Source: Olleya namhaensis (GTDB lineage: Bacteria; Bacteroidota; Bacteroidia; Flavobacteriales; Flavobacteriaceae). From it: 64,000 bases of DNA. Location of the stretch: positions 186,001 through 250,000 of the forward strand of contig NZ_FORM01000007.1 of the NCBI RefSeq assembly GCF_900114005.1. Direction: 5' to 3'. The notes below the pieces were generated by a model. It was not told the origin of the DNA. It ran no database searches and was given only the letters and a program-made list of their open reading frames with translations. Both the position numbers and the translations under genes were made by a program. Positions 53,032 to 63,109 of the stretch are shown here, one piece after another (the stretch's first letter is position 1; every line of letters begins with the position of its first letter).

Positions 53032-54168
53032 TTAAAGATTTAATGATAATTTCACATTATCTATATTTACGAAATCGTTTTCGTAACCTTCAAACACCAC
53101 CTGATTACTTGCAGTAAAAATCCTACTATTATTCGCATTCAGCACTTTATGTCCATAAAAATCGGATAAATCACCAATAAAAACAATTTGCGGCACAAAC
53201 ATTAGTTCCTTATCTACCAATCTTTCTTGATAATTAACACCTACGTCTTTAATGCCATCATCAAATTGAGCGTTTTTAATAATTATATCATAAAATAACT
53301 TCCCGTTTTCTGGAATAGAAAAATAATCGATATAATCATCACCACTAACAACGGTGTTTGCAATACAATCCAAACCCACCAATAAAGACTTATAAATAAA
53401 ACGCCTCACCTCTTCTCTATTGTAATCATCCTTATAATGTCCAGCCTCAAAAAGCACCGTAGGCGTTTCTAAAAACTGAAAAGCATCACCAACACAGTTA
53501 ATATTAAAACCGTCATCATAACGCCCTATTTGATCAGGTAAGTCCGATTGCAACGTTGTATTTATAGCATTAATAATAGACATCGCCTTTTTTCTAGCTA
53601 CAGTTAAGCTTCTATCACTATCTGCTGAGGGGGATAAAAACGACAAGGTTGCCACATTATTAGTTTCTCCAGCACTAAATAATGTACGTTGCCCATGCAA
53701 ATTAAAGCAGAAATCAGGTTTAAAAGCATTATAACAATCTAAAAGCACACGACTTTCTGGCTGTGTCAACTCTTGAGCATCTCTATTTAAATCCACTTGA
53801 TTAGCATTTAATCTAGTATACACTTCTGATCCATCTGGATTAAGCATTGGTATCAATTTAATGGTACAAGTTTCTAAAATAGAACTTAAATCATCTTCAA
53901 TAAAACTGTTTAACATATCAAAAGCAGCCTTCGTAGTCGTGGATTCGTTGCCATGCATTTGCGACCAAAGCAATACTTTTTTTGGTCCTGTACCAAGTGT
54001 AATAGTATAGATATCTTTTCCTAGAACTGACTGTCCAATGATTTCTGATTTAAACCTAGAGGGCAATTTAGTTATTAAGGGAGTAAGATTATCTAGGGTA
54101 ATATATCGCCCATAAAGTGATGACTCTTTACAGGTCTTAAATAAGTTGTTTAATAATGTATGATTCAT
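53032..54168 (-). CDS. M14-family zinc carboxypeptidase
   Basis: This 378-residue protein has the M14 zinc signature: SQMHGNEST gives H-x-x-E and CFNLHGQRTLF the third ligand, with DLNRDAQ in the usual Asn/Arg-containing block. No signal peptide is obvious, so it may be cytosolic, as are the M14 group related to murein-peptide amidase. Its promoter region holds four copies of the TTTACAWWTGTAA palindrome, shared with the divergent XRE gene. Confidence 0.87.
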   Translation of the reverse strand: MNHTLLNNLFKTCKESSLYGRYITLDNLTPLITKLPSRFKSEIIGQSVLGKDIYTITLGTGPKKVLLWSQMHGNESTTTKAAFDMLNSFIEDDLSSILETCTIKLIPMLNPDGSEVYTRLNANQVDLNRDAQELTQPESRVLLDCYNAFKPDFCFNLHGQRTLFSAGETNNVATLSFLSPSADSDRSLTVARKKAMSIINAINTTLQSDLPDQIGRYDDGFNINCVGDAFQFLETPTVLFEAGHYKDDYNREEVRRFIYKSLLVGLDCIANTVVSGDDYIDYFSIPENGKLFYDIIIKNAQFDDGIKDVGVNYQERLVDKELMFVPQIVFIGDLSDFYGHKVLNANNSRIFTASNQVVFEGYENDFVNIDNVKLSLNL

Positions 54169-54182
54169 GTGTGTTTGTTTCG

Positions 54183-54255
54183 TTTACAAATGTAACCAAA
54201 TACTTATTTACAAATGTAAACACTATAATTTACATTTGTAATTTACGGTTGTAAA
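54183..54255. promoter_or_regulatory. Four-site palindrome cluster at the M14 peptidase promoter
   Basis: Sites lie at 54183-54195 and 54207-54220 (TTTACAAATGTAA type), 54229-54241 (TTTACATTTGTAA) and 54242-54255 (TTTACGGTTGTAAA). Read leftward, two of them carry TACATTTG, a perfect TAnnTTTG element just upstream of the ATG at 54168. A protein bound there would cover the -7 region. The rest of the 313-base gap between clusters is A+T-rich with nothing else seen. Confidence 0.75.
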
Positions 54256-54429
54256 CAAAAGTGATTAGAAAGCGTACAATTTTAACTTACTAAAGATCTG
54301 CATATTACTAAATAATCATTAGCAAACACAACTAATTTGTTTTCAGTTATTTATATTAATCTATTTAAAGCTATTATTTAATGTATTAACACTTGCCTAC
54401 CTCTACAAAATCATAATACTTAGTTAAGT

Positions 54430-54477
54430 TTTACATTTGTAACACTGTTTATACCATGTAAATGTTTACATTTGTAC
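54430..54477 (+). promoter_or_regulatory. Two- to three-site palindrome cluster at the XRE gene promoter
   Basis: TTTACATTTGTAA lies at 54430-54442 and TTTACATTTGTAC at 54465-54477, with TGTAAATGTTTACA overlapping the second (54457-54470). Each includes TACATTTG (54432-54439 and 54467-54474), a perfect -7 element. The downstream one predicts a transcript starting at or within a few bases of the ATG at 54482. Confidence 0.75.
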
Positions 54478-54481
54478 CACC

Positions 54482-54919
54482 ATGTTAAACAACGCAGATT
54501 TTTCAAAAAGACTACAAAAAGTCATCGAATACTATAGTGAAAGCGCCTCTTCTTTTGCCGAAAAAATAGGCGTTCAACGCTCTAGCATATCGCACATTTT
54601 ATCAGGTAGAAACAAGCCAAGTTTGGAGTTTGTTTTAAAAGTACTCTCCTCTTTTCCGGAAGTAGAATTATATTGGTTGATGAATGGAAAGGGTGAATTT
54701 CCAAAAATTGAATCTCAAAATAGACAAGAACCAATTGCACCTGTTTCAAAAAAAGATGACCAAAATTTATTCACGGATTCAAAAAATGAAAATCCAGTAG
54801 AACCAAAAAATTCTGATTTATTAAAAAATTTAAATCATAAATCTTCCAATGGAAAAATTATTGAGCGCATCGTAATTTTTTATTCGGATGGAAGTTTTTC
54901 AAATTTTGAAAATTCGTAA
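54482..54919 (+). CDS. XRE-family helix-turn-helix regulator, probable autoregulator
   Basis: The first 65 or so residues of this 145-residue protein form an XRE helix-turn-helix (ADFSKRLQKVI, SFAEKIGVQRSSISHILSGRNKPS with the recognition helix). The middle (70-120) is polar and low in complexity, and the end (KIIERIVIFYSDGSFSNFE) may be a dimer or ligand segment. The TTTACAWWTGTAA sites at its own promoter suggest it represses itself and the divergent M14 gene; this is inferred. A weak terminator-like palindrome follows at 54938-54963. Confidence 0.85.
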   Translation: MLNNADFSKRLQKVIEYYSESASSFAEKIGVQRSSISHILSGRNKPSLEFVLKVLSSFPEVELYWLMNGKGEFPKIESQNRQEPIAPVSKKDDQNLFTDSKNENPVEPKNSDLLKNLNHKSSNGKIIERIVIFYSDGSFSNFENS

Positions 54920-54937
54920 TTCTACCTCCACTATTTT

Positions 54938-54963
54938 ATTTTTCAAATTGAAAATATTTTTTT
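54938..54963 (+). terminator. Possible terminator of the XRE gene
   Basis: The palindrome TTTTCAA-A-TTGAAAA is followed by ATTTTTTT. The loop would be very small and the stem is only A+T-rich, so this is tentative. The rest of the gap to 55169 holds A+T-rich sequence with no gene. Confidence 0.3.
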
Positions 54964-55169
54964 CAAGAAATTTTCTATTTGGTGAAAATTTAAAAAATTG
55001 ACATAATTTAGAAATTCAACAAAAAACTATAAAATTTTAGAATTATTGATTTTACTCCCTTTTTTCTTTAATTTTCAAATTTCACGAATTTGTAGTTAGG
55101 TACATAAAATTTTCAAATACGCGATTTATAGAAAGGTTGGATTTTTGATATTATAATCAAACATTTCAT

Positions 55170-55177
55170 TAATTTTG
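55170..55177 (+). promoter_or_regulatory. -7 promoter element of the small lipoprotein/TerC operon
   Basis: TAATTTTG is a perfect TAnnTTTG match 17 bases before the ATG at 55194. A TTTG at 55144-55147 stands 22 bases upstream, at the -33 position. Confidence 0.65.
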
Positions 55178-55193
55178 TTTAAACTCTTTTTTG

Positions 55194-55568
55194 ATGAAAT
55201 TAAAATTTTTATACCTAATAGTATTGACCTCTTTTTTTAGCTGCTATAATGTGGAACGTAATTGTACCGATTTTAAAACTGGGCAATTTTATAGCGAAGT
55301 CAAAGTTGCTGACAAAATATATAAATCTACATTTACTAGAACTGAAAATTTACAAATAGAATCCTACGATGGTAAAATTGATAGCTCAAGCGTAAGATGG
55401 GTAAACAACTGTGAAGTTATTTACAAAACCATTAATCCCAAAAACATGGCCGAACGTAAAGATGTTCATTTAAAAATACTAACCACAACAGATTCGTCTT
55501 ATACTTTTGAATATTCTTATGTTGGCGAGACTAACAAGCAAAAAGGTATTGCCTATATTAAAAAATAA
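55194..55568 (+). CDS. Hypothetical lipoprotein upstream of the terC-like gene
   Basis: This 124-residue protein begins MKLKFLYLIV and has a lipobox SFFSC with C17. The mature part is beta-rich with CTDFKTGQFYSEVKV. The ATG at 55194 is preferred over an in-frame TTG at 55191. Similar flavobacterial proteins are sometimes labelled DNA topoisomerase IV because parC is close by, but no topoisomerase feature is present. It ends 3 bases before the TerC-family gene. Confidence 0.75.
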   Translation: MKLKFLYLIVLTSFFSCYNVERNCTDFKTGQFYSEVKVADKIYKSTFTRTENLQIESYDGKIDSSSVRWVNNCEVIYKTINPKNMAERKDVHLKILTTTDSSYTFEYSYVGETNKQKGIAYIKK

Positions 55569-55571
55569 ATT

Positions 55572-56357
55572 ATGTTAGAATTTTTCACTTCCAGCGATGC
55601 TATTTTTGCATTAATTACTTTAACGTTTTTAGAGATAATTCTAGGAATAGATAATATTGTATTTATATCTATTGCAGCCAATAAACTACCCGAAGAGCAG
55701 CGTGCTAAAGTCACCAACATTGGATTGCTTTTAGCTATGGTGCAACGTATTATATTGCTATTTTTTGTGTCGTTTTTAGTTGGTCTTTCTGAACCGTTTT
55801 ATAAACTAGATTTAAATTGGATGCATTTGGAAATTAGCTGGCAAGCACTAATTCTGTTTTTTGGAGGTTTATTTCTAATATATAAATCTACATCAGAAAT
55901 AAGAGAGAAAGTAGAAACACCAAAACATGATGAAGATGAAGTTAAAGGAAAAGTGATTAAATCCTTTCAACAAGCTATTATTCAGATATTGATTTTAGAT
56001 TTTATATTCTCCATAGATTCTATATTAACAGCAGTAGGAATGACCAATGGATTATCAGATAATCACAACTACAACCTGATTTTGATGATTATTGCTGTTG
56101 TTATCTCGATAGGTATTATGATTGCATTTGCTAACAAAATAAGACTATTTATAGACAAAAATCCTAGTGTACAAATCTTAGGCTTATCCTTCTTGATCTT
56201 AATAGGGTTTATGCTTATTACTGAAGCTGGTCACCTATCACATACCACCTTTTTCGGAAATACAGTAGGTGCAATCCCTAAAGGGTATTTGTATTTTGCA
56301 ATTGCTTTTTCTTTATTTATTGAGTTTTTGAATCAAAAAATTAGCAAGAAGAATTAA
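55572..56357 (+). CDS. TerC-family integral membrane protein
   Basis: This 261-residue protein has seven or so transmembrane segments. LEIILGIDNIVFISI near the start and DFIFSIDSILTAVGM in the second half each carry the conserved Asp of TerC/Alx proteins, which are linked to metal (manganese) export and membrane metal homeostasis. It is co-transcribed with the small lipoprotein, with a bidirectional terminator behind it. Confidence 0.92.
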   Translation: MLEFFTSSDAIFALITLTFLEIILGIDNIVFISIAANKLPEEQRAKVTNIGLLLAMVQRIILLFFVSFLVGLSEPFYKLDLNWMHLEISWQALILFFGGLFLIYKSTSEIREKVETPKHDEDEVKGKVIKSFQQAIIQILILDFIFSIDSILTAVGMTNGLSDNHNYNLILMIIAVVISIGIMIAFANKIRLFIDKNPSVQILGLSFLILIGFMLITEAGHLSHTTFFGNTVGAIPKGYLYFAIAFSLFIEFLNQKISKKN

Positions 56358-56381
56358 TAAAAACCCCTACGAAACATTAGT

Positions 56382-56418
56382 AAAAAAAAAGCCCAACTTA
56401 TAGTTGGGCTTTTTTTTA
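56382..56418. terminator. Bidirectional terminator between the TerC-family gene and parC
   Basis: AAAAAAGCCCAACT pairs with AGTTGGGCTTTTTT around TAT, with A and T runs on both sides. Confidence 0.95.
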
Positions 56419-56441
56419 TAGTTAAAAGAATAATAGACTTA

Positions 56442-59225
56442 TCAAAATAACGTCACCTGACCTTTATCATCCAACCCATAACCTGTGTCCGTATCATCAT
56501 CATCCTTTTTCTCTGATTTTGGCTTTTCTTCCTTAACATCAGGTTTAGGTGTTTGTTTTACTATAGGTTCTGTAGTTTTTTGTTCTGGAGATTTTGACTC
56601 TGCTTTAGGAGTTTCTTTTTCTACCTTTACAACTTCCTCCTCAACAACTTCCACTTCTTGCGCAGGCACTTCTTCTGGAGCTTCATATGGAATAGATTCT
56701 AATAAATTAATAGCATTCACCTTATCCTTAGTTAACTGATTTCCTAAAGCTGTAATCCCTTTTATAGATATAAACTCTTCTAAATTGACTGTTTCGTTTT
56801 CTTTTCTATCCTTACCTCTTTCTTTAGCAAAAACTATTTCTGCTACTGGTTTCCAATCAGTAGATACAATTTCTAGCTGTGATTTCTCGTGTTCTGTGAT
56901 AAATACTTCTTCTTTATTTTCATTTTCAATTACAAAACGTTTAACATAATAACGTTCTTTTTCGCCATCAAAATAAATTGCAGAAATTGGCTTTTTCGGC
57001 ACCCATTTTTCCATCACAATCATATCATCATCAAAATGCAATGTCACTTCTGGCGTAACTGTTTTTACAATACCTTTTTGGTTTATAATTAACAACTTGT
57101 CCTCACCTCTAAATTCACCTACCAATTCTCCTCTAGAATCTACATTTAGTCTTTGAACAGTATCATCAAACCATATTTTACGAGGTTTTAATGTGGAAAT
57201 TCCTTTTTCTTTAAGCTCAACCGTTTTTATAGCGTGCTTAGTCACAACATTTCCTTTAGACGCACGCCCTTTAATTAAAATGTCTGCAAAATCTAAATCC
57301 CACTTTAACTTTTTAACACTTCCAACTTGTCTTAAACTAATAGCAACAACTTCTGCTTCTCCATTTGGGTTTGCTGAGAAATACCACGTTTTAGATCCTT
57401 TATTACCATTAGTTAAATCGTACTCTTTATCTCTAGTAATAGATGTTACTGCAAAGCGCTTGACATACGACGCACCTTTAGTACCGTCGCGATAAATCAT
57501 ATTATAAATAGTACGTTTATCCTTTTTCTTAAAAACAGCAACATGAATAATATTTTTTCCTATAAATGTTTTACTGTCTACTTTAGTCACCATCATTTTA
57601 CCTTCCGCAGTAAACGCAATAATATCATCTATATCACTACAATCACCAACATATTCGTCACGTTTTAACGATGTCCCGATAAACCCTTCTTCACGGTTTA
57701 CATAAAGTTTAGTATTTCTAATGACAACTTTAGTAGCATCTACATCTTCAAACGCACGTAATTCTGTTTTACGCTCGCGTCCTTCTCCGTATTCTTTTTT
57801 AAGCCTAACAAAGTAAGTTATAGCATATTCAATTAAATTAGCTAAATGATGTTTTACTTCTGCGATACTAGCATCAAGTGCATCAATTTTTTGCTGTGCT
57901 TTATCTATATCAAATTTAGAAATACGCTTAATTCTAATTTCTGTTAAACGTGTAATATCTTCTTCTGTAACTGCACGTTTTAAATGCTTAATATGTGGCT
58001 GAAGTCCTTTATCTATAGCTTTAATTACACCTTCCCAAGTTTCCTCTTCTTCTATATCGCGATAGATACGATTTTCAATAAAAATACGTTCTAAACTAGC
58101 AAAGTGCCATTGCTCTTCAAATTCACTTAGCTTTATTTCAAGTTCTTGCTTTAATAAATCGACCGTATTATCTGTACTACGACGTAACATTTCGGTTACT
58201 CCGACAAATAATGGTTTATTATCCTCAATAACACAGCCTAATGGCGAAATTGACGATTCGCACGCAGTAAAAGCATACAAGGCATCAATAGTTTTATCTG
58301 GAGACAAACCTGCAGGTAAATGAATCAAAATTTCTACTGTAGCAGCAGTATTATCTTCAATTTTCTTTATTTTAATTTTCCCTTTGTCATTTGCCTTTAA
58401 AATAGAATCTATTAATGACGATGTTGTTGTTCCAAAAGGTAACTCATTAACTACTAACGTATTTTTATCAAATTGACTAATTTTTGCACGACAACGGACT
58501 TTTCCACCACGCAAACCATCATTATAATCACTACAATCTGCAATACCACCTGTCGGAAAATCTGGAAATATAGTAAACCGTTTTCCTTGTAAATGTTTTA
58601 CAGAAGCGTCAATAAGCTCGATAAAATTATGAGGCAATATTTTTGTAGATAATCCTACCGCAATCCCCTCTCCTCCTTGCGCTAACAATAAAGGAAACAT
58701 AACTGGTAAATTTGTAGGCTCTTTACGACGACCATCATACGAAGATTGCCATCGTGTTATTTTTGGGTTAAAAACAACGTCTAAACCAAATTTAGAAATC
58801 CTAGCTTCAATATACCTTGAAGCTGCTGCACGATCTCCGGTTAAGATGTTACCCCAGTTACCTTGCGTATCTATTAGTAAATCTTTTTGTCCAATTTGGA
58901 CCATAGCATCTGCAATACTTGCATCTCCGTGTGGGTGATACTGCATAGTATGTCCAACAATATTAGCTACTTTGTTATATCTACCATCATCCAAATCCTT
59001 CATGGAATGCATGATACGTCGTTGTACAGGTTTAAAACCATCTTCAATAGCTGGTACTGCACGTTCTAATATTACATATGAGGCGTAATCTAAAAACCAC
59101 TCTTTATACATACCAGTGATTCTGGTAATTGTTTCTTGAGGTTCTTGGGGTTCTTGATGCTCTAAATTGTCTTGGTTATTGTTAACTAAGTCGTCGTTGG
59201 TTAGGTCGTCGTTTTCTTCTATCAT
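56442..59225 (-). CDS. parC: DNA topoisomerase IV subunit A
   Basis: This 927-residue type IIA topoisomerase subunit cuts and rejoins DNA during chromosome segregation. The catalytic Tyr is Y138 in AASRYIEARIS. PVQRRIMHSM and QYHPHGDASI precede it. The N-terminus has an acidic Gln/Glu/Pro stretch (about 20-32). The last 75 or so residues are a Lys/Glu/Pro-rich acidic tail ending GYGLDDKGQVTLF. The ATG abuts the parE TAG stop, so parE-parC is one operon. Confidence 0.94.
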   Translation of the reverse strand: MIEENDDLTNDDLVNNNQDNLEHQEPQEPQETITRITGMYKEWFLDYASYVILERAVPAIEDGFKPVQRRIMHSMKDLDDGRYNKVANIVGHTMQYHPHGDASIADAMVQIGQKDLLIDTQGNWGNILTGDRAAASRYIEARISKFGLDVVFNPKITRWQSSYDGRRKEPTNLPVMFPLLLAQGGEGIAVGLSTKILPHNFIELIDASVKHLQGKRFTIFPDFPTGGIADCSDYNDGLRGGKVRCRAKISQFDKNTLVVNELPFGTTTSSLIDSILKANDKGKIKIKKIEDNTAATVEILIHLPAGLSPDKTIDALYAFTACESSISPLGCVIEDNKPLFVGVTEMLRRSTDNTVDLLKQELEIKLSEFEEQWHFASLERIFIENRIYRDIEEEETWEGVIKAIDKGLQPHIKHLKRAVTEEDITRLTEIRIKRISKFDIDKAQQKIDALDASIAEVKHHLANLIEYAITYFVRLKKEYGEGRERKTELRAFEDVDATKVVIRNTKLYVNREEGFIGTSLKRDEYVGDCSDIDDIIAFTAEGKMMVTKVDSKTFIGKNIIHVAVFKKKDKRTIYNMIYRDGTKGASYVKRFAVTSITRDKEYDLTNGNKGSKTWYFSANPNGEAEVVAISLRQVGSVKKLKWDLDFADILIKGRASKGNVVTKHAIKTVELKEKGISTLKPRKIWFDDTVQRLNVDSRGELVGEFRGEDKLLIINQKGIVKTVTPEVTLHFDDDMIVMEKWVPKKPISAIYFDGEKERYYVKRFVIENENKEEVFITEHEKSQLEIVSTDWKPVAEIVFAKERGKDRKENETVNLEEFISIKGITALGNQLTKDKVNAINLLESIPYEAPEEVPAQEVEVVEEEVVKVEKETPKAESKSPEQKTTEPIVKQTPKPDVKEEKPKSEKKDDDDTDTGYGLDDKGQVTLF

Positions 59226-61085
59226 CTATTTATCCTCTTCGATTAAATCAAGTTCAACTTTTAGGTTATCAATAATAAACTCTTGTCGTGTTGGTGTGTT
59301 TTTACCCATATAAAAGGACAATAATTCTTCAATGGACATATTATCATCCAGCATAATTGGATCTAATCTTATATCTTCTCCAATAAAATGAACAAATTCA
59401 TCTGGACTAATCTCCCCTAAACCCTTAAATCTAGTGATCTCTGGTTTTGGCTTCAGTTTTTCAATTGCATTTCGTCTTTCTTCATCACTATAACAATAAA
59501 TAGTCTCCTTTTTATTTCGAACCCTAAACAATGGGGTTTGTAATATATATAAATGCCCTTCTTTTATAACTTCTGGAAAAAACTGTAAAAAGAAAGTAAT
59601 TAACAACAATCTAATGTGCATTCCATCAACATCGGCATCCGTTGCTATTACAACATTGTTATATCTTAAATCTTCTAAGGACTCCTCTATATTTAAGGCT
59701 GCTTGAAGAAGATTAAACTCTTCGTTTTCGTAGACAATTTTTTTAGTTAATCCGTAACAATTTAGGGGTTTTCCTTTTAAACTAAAAACAGCTTGTGTGT
59801 TAACATCACGAGATTTAGTAATGCTACCAGATGCAGAGTCTCCCTCTGTTATAAACAATGTGCTTTCTAGGTTACGTTCGTTTTTAGTGTCTCCAAAATG
59901 CACACGACAATCACGTAATTTTTTATTGTGTAAACTCGCTTTTTTAGCGCGGTCTTTTGCTAGTTTTCTAATTCCTGACAACTCTTTACGCTCACGTTCT
60001 GCTTGTAAAATTTTACGTTGAATTTTATCAGCAGTTTCGGGATTTTTATGTAAATAATTATCTAAGTATGTTTTTAAAAAGTCAGTAATATAAGTACGTA
60101 CCGTTGGAAGCTCTCCCCCCATATCTGTAGACCCTAACTTTGTTTTAGTCTGACTTTCAAAAACGGGTTCCATAACCTTAATAGCTACAGCACTAACAAC
60201 AGATTTACGTATGTCTGAAGCATCATATTGTTTTCCAAAAAAGTCACGAATAGTTTTTACTATTCCTTCTCTAAAGGCATTTAAGTGTGTTCCTCCTTGC
60301 GTAGTATTTTGTCCGTTTACAAAACTATTATATTCCTCACTATACTGGGTTTTACTGTGTGTAAGCGCCACTTCAATATCATCTCCACGAAGATGAATGA
60401 TTGGATATAGCAAATCCGTTTCGGCTATTTTTTCAGCTAATAAATCTTTTAAACCATTTTCACTATAGTACTTTTCTCCATTAAAAACAATGGTTAAACC
60501 TGGGTTTAAGTACACATAGTTTTTAAGCATTTTTACAATATACTCTGCTCTATATTTGTAGTTTTTAAATATAATTTCATCCGGAATAAAAGAAACTTTT
60601 GTTCCTTTACGACGCGTTGTTTCTTCTAAAAACTCTTCGTCCATTAAATTACCCTGCGCAAAATCTGCAGAAGCACTTTTTCCGTCTCTAGAAGATTCTA
60701 CTCTAAAATAAGAAGATAATGCATTTACTGCTTTTGTACCAACACCGTTTAATCCTACCGATTTTTTAAAGGCTTTAGAATCGTATTTACCACCGGTATT
60801 CATTTTAGACACAACATCTACCACTTTTCCTAATGGAATACCACGACCGTAATCACGCACTATAACTTTACTACCTTGTATAGAAATCTCAATAGTTTTA
60901 CCAGCCCCCATTACAAACTCGTCAATCGAGTTATCTAACACCTCTTTAAGCAGAATATATATACCATCATCTGGAGACGATCCGTCACCAAGCTTACCAA
61001 TATACATCCCTGGACGCATACGGATATGTTCTTTCCAGTCTAGTGATCGTATATTGTCTTCGGTATATTTAGTTTGTTCTGACAT
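59226..61085 (-). CDS. parE: DNA topoisomerase IV subunit B
   Basis: This 619-residue GHKL ATPase subunit partners Par[14 protein letters not shown] binds [17 protein letters not shown] is the lid, and the TOPRIM metal site reads [10 protein letters not shown] with [13 protein letters not shown] at 61085 ([11 protein letters not shown]) is preferred; an upstream in-frame ATG at 61100 would add five residues. It lies immediately before parC. Confidence 0.95.
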   Translation of the reverse strand: MSEQTKYTEDNIRSLDWKEHIRMRPGMYIGKLGDGSSPDDGIYILLKEVLDNSIDEFVMGAGKTIEISIQGSKVIVRDYGRGIPLGKVVDVVSKMNTGGKYDSKAFKKSVGLNGVGTKAVNALSSYFRVESSRDGKSASADFAQGNLMDEEFLEETTRRKGTKVSFIPDEIIFKNYKYRAEYIVKMLKNYVYLNPGLTIVFNGEKYYSENGLKDLLAEKIAETDLLYPIIHLRGDDIEVALTHSKTQYSEEYNSFVNGQNTTQGGTHLNAFREGIVKTIRDFFGKQYDASDIRKSVVSAVAIKVMEPVFESQTKTKLGSTDMGGELPTVRTYITDFLKTYLDNYLHKNPETADKIQRKILQAERERKELSGIRKLAKDRAKKASLHNKKLRDCRVHFGDTKNERNLESTLFITEGDSASGSITKSRDVNTQAVFSLKGKPLNCYGLTKKIVYENEEFNLLQAALNIEESLEDLRYNNVVIATDADVDGMHIRLLLITFFLQFFPEVIKEGHLYILQTPLFRVRNKKETIYCYSDEERRNAIEKLKPKPEITRFKGLGEISPDEFVHFIGEDIRLDPIMLDDNMSIEELLSFYMGKNTPTRQEFIIDNLKVELDLIEEDK

Positions 61086-61203
61086 AAAATTTAGGTGCAA
61101 TTTGAGATACGTTGCTAATATAATATAACCCTTTAAAAAATGAAACCTTGAGGCGATAAAGTAATTAACAATAAATAGATATTATTGTTCAGAACGTTGA
61201 TTT

Positions 61204-61656
61204 TTAACAATTTTCGGCTTTATCCTTTAAATATTGGTTTCTAGTTTTTAAAAGTGTTGTCATGTATTTTTTTAAAAACAGATTATTTGCCAATCGGCCC
61301 AATACACCAAAAGGTGATTTAAACCAAAATTTATCCGTCATAATTGTTTTACCGCCTTCAAAAACAAAAATATGCTCGTGCTTAAAACTTTTAAAGGCTC
61401 CGGAGACCATTTCATCTACAAAATAGTGAGGCGAATCAAACGCTGTTATTTTAGACGTTAACTTCTGTTTTACGCCAAAATGAAACGCTTCCCAAGTCAC
61501 CCATTCATTTAAACCAATTAAACCAGAAGTCTTTCCTGCTATAGCTTTTTCGTTAGAATGCGCCATAGAATCCTTATGAAAATCTATATTTCTGGACAAA
61601 TCAAAACAAGTTTGAATATCTGAATGTATTATTGTTTTTATTTCGATTAAAGGCAT
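61204..61656 (-). CDS. SRPBCC (START-like) family protein
   Basis: This 150-residue protein has an N-terminal IEIKTIIHSDIQTCFDLSRN strand-helix and a helix-grip pattern through FKSFKHEHIFVFEGGKTIMTDKF. The family binds hydrophobic ligands or acts as polyketide cyclases. A perfect -7 element ends only 4 bases before the ATG, so the mRNA may be leaderless. The function is not identified. Confidence 0.85.
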   Translation of the reverse strand: MPLIEIKTIIHSDIQTCFDLSRNIDFHKDSMAHSNEKAIAGKTSGLIGLNEWVTWEAFHFGVKQKLTSKITAFDSPHYFVDEMVSGAFKSFKHEHIFVFEGGKTIMTDKFWFKSPFGVLGRLANNLFLKKYMTTLLKTRNQYLKDKAENC

Positions 61657-61660
61657 AACA

Positions 61661-61668
61661 CAAAGGTA
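61661..61668 (-). promoter_or_regulatory. -7 promoter element giving a probably leaderless SRPBCC mRNA
   Basis: The minus strand reads TACCTTTG, a perfect TAnnTTTG match separated by only 4 bases from the ATG at 61656. The start would fall at or in the ATG. Confidence 0.55.
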
Positions 61669-61676
61669 GTGAAATA

Positions 61677-61707
61677 AAAAAAACGAGATGAAAATTCATC
61701 TCGTTTT
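61677..61707 (-). terminator. Terminator of ychF
   Basis: The minus-strand stem AAAACGAGATGAA/TTCATCTCGTTTT is followed by a T run, 80 bases past the ychF stop. Confidence 0.85.
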
Positions 61708-61786
61708 AGTGATATATATCTGATGAGAATCAAATTGATAAATTATTTAGAATAATCGTCAAATTTAACTCCAATAGTGATATTAT

Positions 61787-62881
61787 TTATACATTAAATA
61801 AGAAATGCATTACATCCCCATCTTTAACGACATATGCTTTACCTTCTACTCTCATTTTTCCAGCTTCTTTTACTTTAGATTCACTTCCGTATTCAACATA
61901 ATCCTCATAACCAATAACTTCAGCACGAATAAACCCTTTTTCAAAATCAGTATGAATAACACCCGCAGCTTGTGGCGCTGTAGAACCCACATTTATAGTC
62001 CAAGCTCTTACCTCTTTTACACCTGCAGTAAAATACGTTTGTTGATTTAATAATTTGTAAGCCGAACGGATTAATTTAGCAGATCCTGGCTCTTCCAAAC
62101 CTATATCTGATAAAAACATTTGACGTTCTTCATAATCATCCAACTCATTAATATCTGCTTCAGTACCAACAGCTAAAACAATTACTTCAGCGTTTTCGTC
62201 CTTAACAGCATCTTTTACAAGATCCACGTAAGCATTTCCAGAGACAGCACTTTCTTCATCTACATTACATACATATAATACAGGTTTTCCTGTAATTAAT
62301 TGCGCTGGATTAACAAACTCCTCTAAATCTTCATCAGAAAACTCTAATGCTCTTACAGATATACCTGCTTCTAAACCTGCTTTTAATTTTAATAAAACAG
62401 CTTCCTCTTTTTGAGCCTCTTTATTTCCTGTTTTTGCAGCACGTTTAACTTTATCTAATTTTTTATCTACAGTCTCTAGATCTTTAAGTTGTAGCTCCAT
62501 GTCGATAGTTTCCTTATCTCTAATAGGATTTACATTACCATCAACATGTATAATATTATCATTATCAAAACAACGTAATACATGTAAAATAGCATCAGTT
62601 TCTCTAATGTTTCCTAAAAATTGATTCCCTAAACCTTCTCCCTTACTTGCACCTTTAACTAAACCTGCAATATCAACAATCTCTACAGTTGCTGGTAAAA
62701 CACGTTCTGGGTTTACTAAGCTTTCTAATTTTTCTAATCTTGGATCCGGCACATTTACCACACCTATATTAGGCTCAATAGTACAAAACGGAAAGTTGGC
62801 ACTTTGCGCTTTTGCGTTAGATAAACAATTAAATAACGTTGACTTCCCAACGTTTGGCAATCCTACTATACCTGCTTTCAT
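61787..62881 (-). CDS. ychF: Ribosome-associated ATPase YchF
   Basis: This 364-residue Obg-family P-loop protein binds ATP rather than [20 protein letters not shown] is the P-loop and the C-terminal TGS domain contains [14 protein letters not shown]. The start is the ATG at 62881; an in-frame TTG at 62887 is less likely. It has a perfect -7 element 31 bases upstream and is a single-gene unit. Confidence 0.96.
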   Translation of the reverse strand: MKAGIVGLPNVGKSTLFNCLSNAKAQSANFPFCTIEPNIGVVNVPDPRLEKLESLVNPERVLPATVEIVDIAGLVKGASKGEGLGNQFLGNIRETDAILHVLRCFDNDNIIHVDGNVNPIRDKETIDMELQLKDLETVDKKLDKVKRAAKTGNKEAQKEEAVLLKLKAGLEAGISVRALEFSDEDLEEFVNPAQLITGKPVLYVCNVDEESAVSGNAYVDLVKDAVKDENAEVIVLAVGTEADINELDDYEERQMFLSDIGLEEPGSAKLIRSAYKLLNQQTYFTAGVKEVRAWTINVGSTAPQAAGVIHTDFEKGFIRAEVIGYEDYVEYGSESKVKEAGKMRVEGKAYVVKDGDVMHFLFNV

Positions 62882-62911
62882 GTACAAAAAATTTATGATA
62901 ATTTAAGGCTG

Positions 62912-62919
62912 CAAATATA
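62912..62919 (-). promoter_or_regulatory. -7 promoter element of ychF
   Basis: The minus strand reads TATATTTG, a perfect match 31 bases before the ATG. Confidence 0.6.
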
Positions 62920-63109
62920 GTACTATCTGAACAACAATTAACGACTTGATAAATTTTTAATTTTTTTAGAATTACACTGAAAAAAAATCATTTTTATGAT
63001 GTTAATTCTATGTTCTAACCAATTAAATAGCTAAATTTTTAAGCATACGTAATTGTATTGTGAAAATTTTAACATAATTTAGCAATCAATTAATTAAAAC
63101 CTATCAAAA

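Noticed and set aside
55194-55568. Possible DNA topoisomerase IV label for the lipoprotein gene
   Set aside because: Only adjacency to parC suggests it; the protein is a small lipoprotein with no topoisomerase motif.
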